Under the pieces are notes generated by a model. It had not been told where the DNA came from, ran no database searches, and was given only the letters and a program-made list of their open reading frames with translations. DNA of 64,000 nucleotides. Source: Xiphophorus maculatus (lineage: Eukaryota; Chordata; Actinopteri; Cyprinodontiformes; Poeciliidae). A program made the position numbers and the translations under genes. Positions 59,370-64,000 of this stretch are shown piece after piece. The DNA lies in assembly GCF_002775205.1 (NCBI RefSeq), contig NC_036447.1, forward strand, positions 16,598,501 to 16,662,500, given 5' to 3'. Position 1 is the first letter of the stretch. Each line of letters opens with the position of its first letter.

Positions 59370-62237
59370 GTGAGTCCTCGCGGTGCAAAAGCCACCAGAT
59401 AACATTGACCTGAATCTATTTCTGGTCCTCGCTCTGCTTTGAGTCGCTCTTGTCTTGACGCTGCTCGCGCTCTGACGGATGATAACTTGTCACGCTCGTG
59501 CTAGCTGCAAGGCACAGCTAGCTTGGCTGGATTGTTTCCCAGCCGCCTGTCTTTTCTCCTAGTCCCACCCTGCAAGAAAGGGCCGACGCCTAGAAAAGTT
59601 GAGCCTTATTTTGAAAATGTTTATTCATTCAATAATGTAACGTCGTTAGTTTTGAGAACCGCTCTACTGTCGCTGAAGTGTTGTGTAAAACGCAGCTTAT
59701 ACAACGGTTTTCCTGGGGAAAAAAACCCTCCCAATCCTGTTTGTTAGCTTGTAGCCTTCACATTCATGACATTTACACTTTTTTCAGAGGAGCAGTTTAT
59801 ATTAATCACTATAGTAGGAATGCATTTTCCTGTTTACATCCTCCACCTCTTCCACGAACTATTTTTTTAATATTATTACTACCTTAGAGCTACACACATG
59901 ACCAAAATACAAATGAAATGTAACTTGCCATTGCACTGACGTCTTTATCAGGCTTGATTAAAATATATCTATAACCTTGTTTTAGGATCTTTCAGAAAAG
60001 TTTCACAGCTATAATTCTGTACCTATACTTTATAGGTACATCACTGAAGTGTTGATCTAATTTACCTTCTATATCTTAACGAGTCAATTAGCAGCTGAGC
60101 TGAGGATCAAACAATAATTGCTGTCATATTTTCAGCTATAAAGATTTAAAGTATTTCATCAAACCATCAATAGAGGAAATTATTTTAAATTTCAAAAGTG
60201 GTGTTGCCAATGATACTGTTTGTTTTTCCTAACATCTTCAATTAGTTTGTCATTACCACATTTATAATAACTAAGTATTTTCCATGGTAATAATGAATAA
60301 GAATGTTATATATAACAACCCATTCAGTAAAATAAGTGAAGTTGGACAAACAAAGAGGGACTCTACTGCTAATAGATCAGGTTTTATCTGAATTCATTTT
60401 GTAAGGGGATATGATTTTTAAGATGGCCAGCACCATCATAGAAGCTGATGATAATGCAATAAAGTGTTTTTTTTCCTGTATGCCATGCTGTCACTTAGGA
60501 AGAGCTGTATAACAACTTCTGGTGGTTTTTGCCTTTTTATGCATTGATCAGTATGAGATTCTCATGGTTTTGAAGTATTATGATGATGATCATTGTAAGT
60601 TTGTGATGTATTCACTTTTATTCAAAAGAGAAAAGGAGCAACTATTCCTTTTGCTTCATGATACTGTCTATATTATGTTTTATATAGCGTTTATTAATTG
60701 TGTGACATAAACTTTAGCAAAACAAATATAAACACCCATTTTATATTGGTATTATCTTTTGTGTGCTCTTTGAAAAGTTATCTTATCCTGTTCTTCTCTC
60801 TTTAAAGCTGATATTAGCTGATTGAATTTTGCCAACTGCAGATTTAAAACCATGTTGATTAAAAGTAATGGGACCCCTTTTGGTTTCCACATTATGTTCT
60901 TGTTTTCTTTCTAGACTGGATGTATTTCCAAATTGCTGAACTTGTTTTGTTTTGTAAGTACAAGGAAAGTATATTGCCTTCTCTGAGCAGTTGTGTGCTT
61001 CAAAATGTTTTGGATCAGGCAGCGTTGTATTGCGTTGATTCATTCAACTGGAAAACAATCTGCCCTTTTTGGTACCTCCTCTAGTGTCTCATTAAAAGTA
61101 CTTTAAAATGTATGCAAAATATCAAGGAAATATTAGCAGTTTTGAATCTGTAGCAGAATGCTTTGATGCCTTTTGATGTGCCTTTTTTCCTGTTTAATTT
61201 TATTTGACTATTTTGCCACTGCACCTTATAGCTAAGATTCGGGTAGAGACACAAGGAAACATTTTGCTCAGTAAGGTTGACATCTGCAGTTGCCAAACAT
61301 GCCTTTCCCTTTCAAGCGTTTTCCACATTCCAGCAAAGATTCAGCTACAAAACTAATGATCAAATTGTCTTTACAACATGCTGCAAGTTACAAAATGCCT
61401 AAGAAAATTAATCTGAAATTATTTACCAAGTTTTGTTTTTCATGCACGGTGAGATGTTTTTGTTGTTTTGCCTGAACCATAAAATGATCACTCATAAAGT
61501 AGCTTAAAAACAAACCTATTTCCTCAGACGTGTTCAGACATTTGCACTGAACGGAAATTAATATAAGTGGAAACAGCAGCCATGAGAACTGTTACGAAAG
61601 ACCAGCAAAAAAAAAAAGTGGAAGAATGTTTGGATGTTGGTTTTAAATTGTAACACAACAAACATAAAAGTAACAACAAAAATTATAAATTAATTGTAGT
61701 TTCTTGTTTTGGCAAGAGATCACACATAGATTATAGGGTTGCAACAATATGATCCTGCATACAGTCACAATCTGAAACAAATATTCCTCCTGAAATTAAA
61801 AAACATCCTCAACTAGACCAAATTCACACAAAATCAACAGATCCCCAAATTTTTTCTGATTTTACTGCAAATTTTTCTCAAAATTGGTCAAAAACATTGA
61901 CTGCTGCCTCAGCCTTATATGGTGTCAAGTTATAGTCCGTGATCGACACATTGAGTTATAAAAGTCACATGTATCATCATACATTAGCGTAAATATTGTA
62001 ACAATTTTTTACAAATGTCTCCAAATTAGCATCACAAAATATGTGAGTTTGATTACAAAAAACACAAAAACAATCTCAAAATCTTGTGGGGACTTTGATA
62101 TTCATTAATATTTTAACAGTTTAATGCCACAACCGGCCGTTTAAGTACATTCAGATTTTTGATGTGGCCCAAAATGAAACTGACTTTGACACCCTTGCTT
62201 TAATGGAAGTTTGAGTGGAAAAAAATCCCAGCTTGAA

Positions 62238-62281
62238 TCTGCTAACCCCAGCTGTGACTGCTAACTTTTAGGGTTAGCAGA
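62238..62281. repeat. Inverted repeat, 11-bp arms, 22-nt loop
   Basis: TCTGCTAACCC (62238-62248) and exact complement GGGTTAGCAGA (62271-62281); a further CTGCTAAC sits in the loop. Confidence 0.75.
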
Positions 62282-63465
62282 CACAGTCATTTAGTTAATT
62301 GTGTTAAATCACAACTCGTATCAGAATATAATTTTTCAAAATAAATATAAACAATATCCAAATTTCCCAAGGGCCATAATTTTACAAATTGTTTAAGGGA
62401 TTTATGAGAAGCATTAAAGTAGCTACAGCTCATAATGGTGTAATGTAATCAGAAGTGGCACCAAATCATGTATCAACACAGGCAGCATAGGAGAGCCAGG
62501 ATATAGTGGTGAAGAATCCCAAAGTTTGGTTTATAGGAACTTCTGCTGCACCAGTTTATAAAGACCCAGCATCATTCACTCTCCCTTTGTGTAAAGTTTC
62601 CTGTCTTATTCAGTGGCTGGCCTGATTGTTTCCACACAGAGCTGGGTGTGGTGATTTTCTCTCATAGGATTACTGTGAATCCTTTGAATCTCATGTTAGC
62701 ACTTTGTGTGTTACTTCAGTACAAGTGAACAATTTGACAGGATGGGTAAGAAATTAAGCTATTTTGAGAATGTATCTATAAAGGCATAAGTCAACATTGG
62801 TCATTATCTCACAACTACTGGAGACATGGGGCTCTTCAATTAGCCTTTTCTATGGAAGAGAGAACTGAACTTAGTCATCAGTTACATAATTTATTTACTC
62901 TGAGGGCCTCTTCTTTACCAGCTTCTCATTTGGTAATTTATATATAGCGTTGGTCTAAATTTAGTCTCTTGCAGATTTGATTTATTATTTGTGATGACTT
63001 TAATATCAAATGATTTTTTTCAATACAATGTTTCCAGTCAATTATTCCATTCTCTGCACAGGTGACTGTAAATGACTGTAGAAAAATGTATGAGGCTGCT
63101 CTAGTTTTGTATAAAGTTGCATTAAAATTTTACTCCTAACAATATCCACAAATCCAGAGAGATGCTCGAAGATGTACATAGATCTTTTATTTTTATCACA
63201 AAGAAAATGTGGGAAAAAAACCTCTTGACTTTTTTCTGGTAGAAGACCAAATGTATCTAGGTTTTGTGGAAAATTGAAGGGGGATATATGAGGCAATTTT
63301 TTTGCAAGGAGGGCAGCTTGTTTAGCCCTAGAGCTTCTCACGCTATATGCTGCTGGTACCGTGGCTTCGACATTCCTGTCATGACTGTTTGAGCAGATCA
63401 GATAGGAGACCAGGACAGAGGTATGCACAGAGATTCACACTTTACTGGGATGAAGAATCATAGTG

Positions 63466-63624
63466 ATCATATGTCTAGGGATTTATGACATATGATCATA
63501 AATCCCTAGACATATGATTTATGTCTAGGGATATAACTATATCCCTAGACATCATTATAGGATGATCCTTATTATCGTCCTTACATTATAGGATGATCCT
63601 TATTGTCATCCTATAATGTAAGGA
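63466..63624. repeat. Compound cluster of three perfect hairpins plus a direct repeat
   Basis: Hairpin 1: arms 63466-63488 and 63496-63518 (23 bp, 7-nt loop). Hairpin 2: 63521-63535 and 63538-63552 (15 bp, 2-nt loop), which reuses ATGTCTAGGGAT from hairpin 1. Hairpin 3: 63578-63596 and 63606-63624 (19 bp, 9-nt loop). The block CATTATAGGATGATCCTTAT also occurs twice as a direct repeat (63553 and 63584, 31-base period). Confidence 0.95.
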
Positions 63625-64000
63625 TGAAACATCAGACTCTCTATGCAATCAGGCTGAAGTTTGGTAATAAGGTAACTTCTCTGGTCCCCTCATACAGAAG
63701 TCCTCTAAATGCTGCATGGGGTCTTGAAGTCAAGCAATGATCTAGGGTGACTGTACAAAGAGAAATGATCAAGATCCCTCAGTGTGCATGCACCAAGTTT
63801 GTGAAATATTATCTGAGAAGACTAAATCCGATCATTTTGTCAAACTGGCTCTGTACAAAGCATTAACAGCAGTGGATTCATTCACTAAAACATGTGCGCA
63901 AATACGTTCTTCACTGTGTTCAATGAAGAAGATTCATTTATTTGAAGGTTATTTAAACAAATTTAAATTCTAATAAGCGAGACCAGCACTGTACATAAAA

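Larger units (their letters stand above)
59370..64000 (+). other. Presumed first intron of the downstream gene
   Basis: No coding exon was recognised to the window end. AT-rich unique sequence, a hairpin at 62238-62281 with 11-bp arms, and the compound inverted-repeat cluster at 63466-63624. Confidence 0.4.

Noticed and set aside
63466-63624. CRISPR-like array
   Set aside because: The repeats are in alternating orientation without unique spacers of even length, and this is vertebrate DNA.

Overview
The window is vertebrate nuclear DNA, most probably from a teleost fish. It has intron-split genes with GT-AG junctions, AT-rich introns with many A/T runs and microsatellites, several decayed Tc1/mariner-type DNA transposons of the kind common in fish genomes, and proteins whose closest recalled relatives are vertebrate. 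All gene names rest on recognising the spliced translations from memory; no database search was run. Every exon junction below was read by hand and the reading frame checked across each junction.

Layout. (1) Bases 1-5878 (+) hold the last seven coding exons of a type II PIP kinase, best matched to PIP4K2B; its 5' part lies outside the window. (2) Bases 8257-12777 (-) hold a complete six-exon PSMB3 (proteasome beta-3), convergent with PIP4K2B. (3) Bases 14099-17172 (-) hold a complete nine-exon CWC25 (spliceosome factor). (4) Bases 17300-22359 are intergenic and carry relics of at least three Tc1/mariner-like elements, one with TA-flanked ends at 20514-21774. (5) Bases 22360-23262 (-) are the single coding exon of an Sp6-like zinc-finger factor, with a probable non-coding first exon near 29.63 kb. 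(6) Bases 29.8-45 kb are a gene-poor interval with transposon fragments, low-copy repeats, a decayed coding-like segment and one unexplained open segment. (7) Bases 45580-52326 (+) are a complete seven-exon SCRN2 (secernin-2). (8) Bases 55887-58013 (+) are a complete six-exon ALYREF, flanked by two near-identical direct repeats of about 0.4 kb. (9) From 59204 a GC-rich, non-coding first exon with a strong splice donor opens an unseen + strand gene. The rest of the window would be its first intron.

The genes do not form a pathway. They are a block of vertebrate linkage: PIP4K2B, PSMB3, CWC25, SP6, SCRN2 and ALYREF all map to human 17q, and SP6-SCRN2 adjacency is the HOXB-linked arrangement. 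PSMB3, CWC25 and ALYREF are housekeeping genes; SP6 is a developmental regulator sitting beside the largest non-coding interval.

I found no new multi-gene system. The strongest unexplained signals are an unusual number of perfect short-loop inverted repeats scattered across non-coding DNA, including a compound cluster at 63466-63624 and a 21-bp perfect hairpin at 41809-41855; the direct repeats bracketing ALYREF; an apparently N-terminally short Sp6; a splice donor embedded in a GT repeat in CWC25; and two unassigned coding-like segments at 41258-41660 and 44739-44912.
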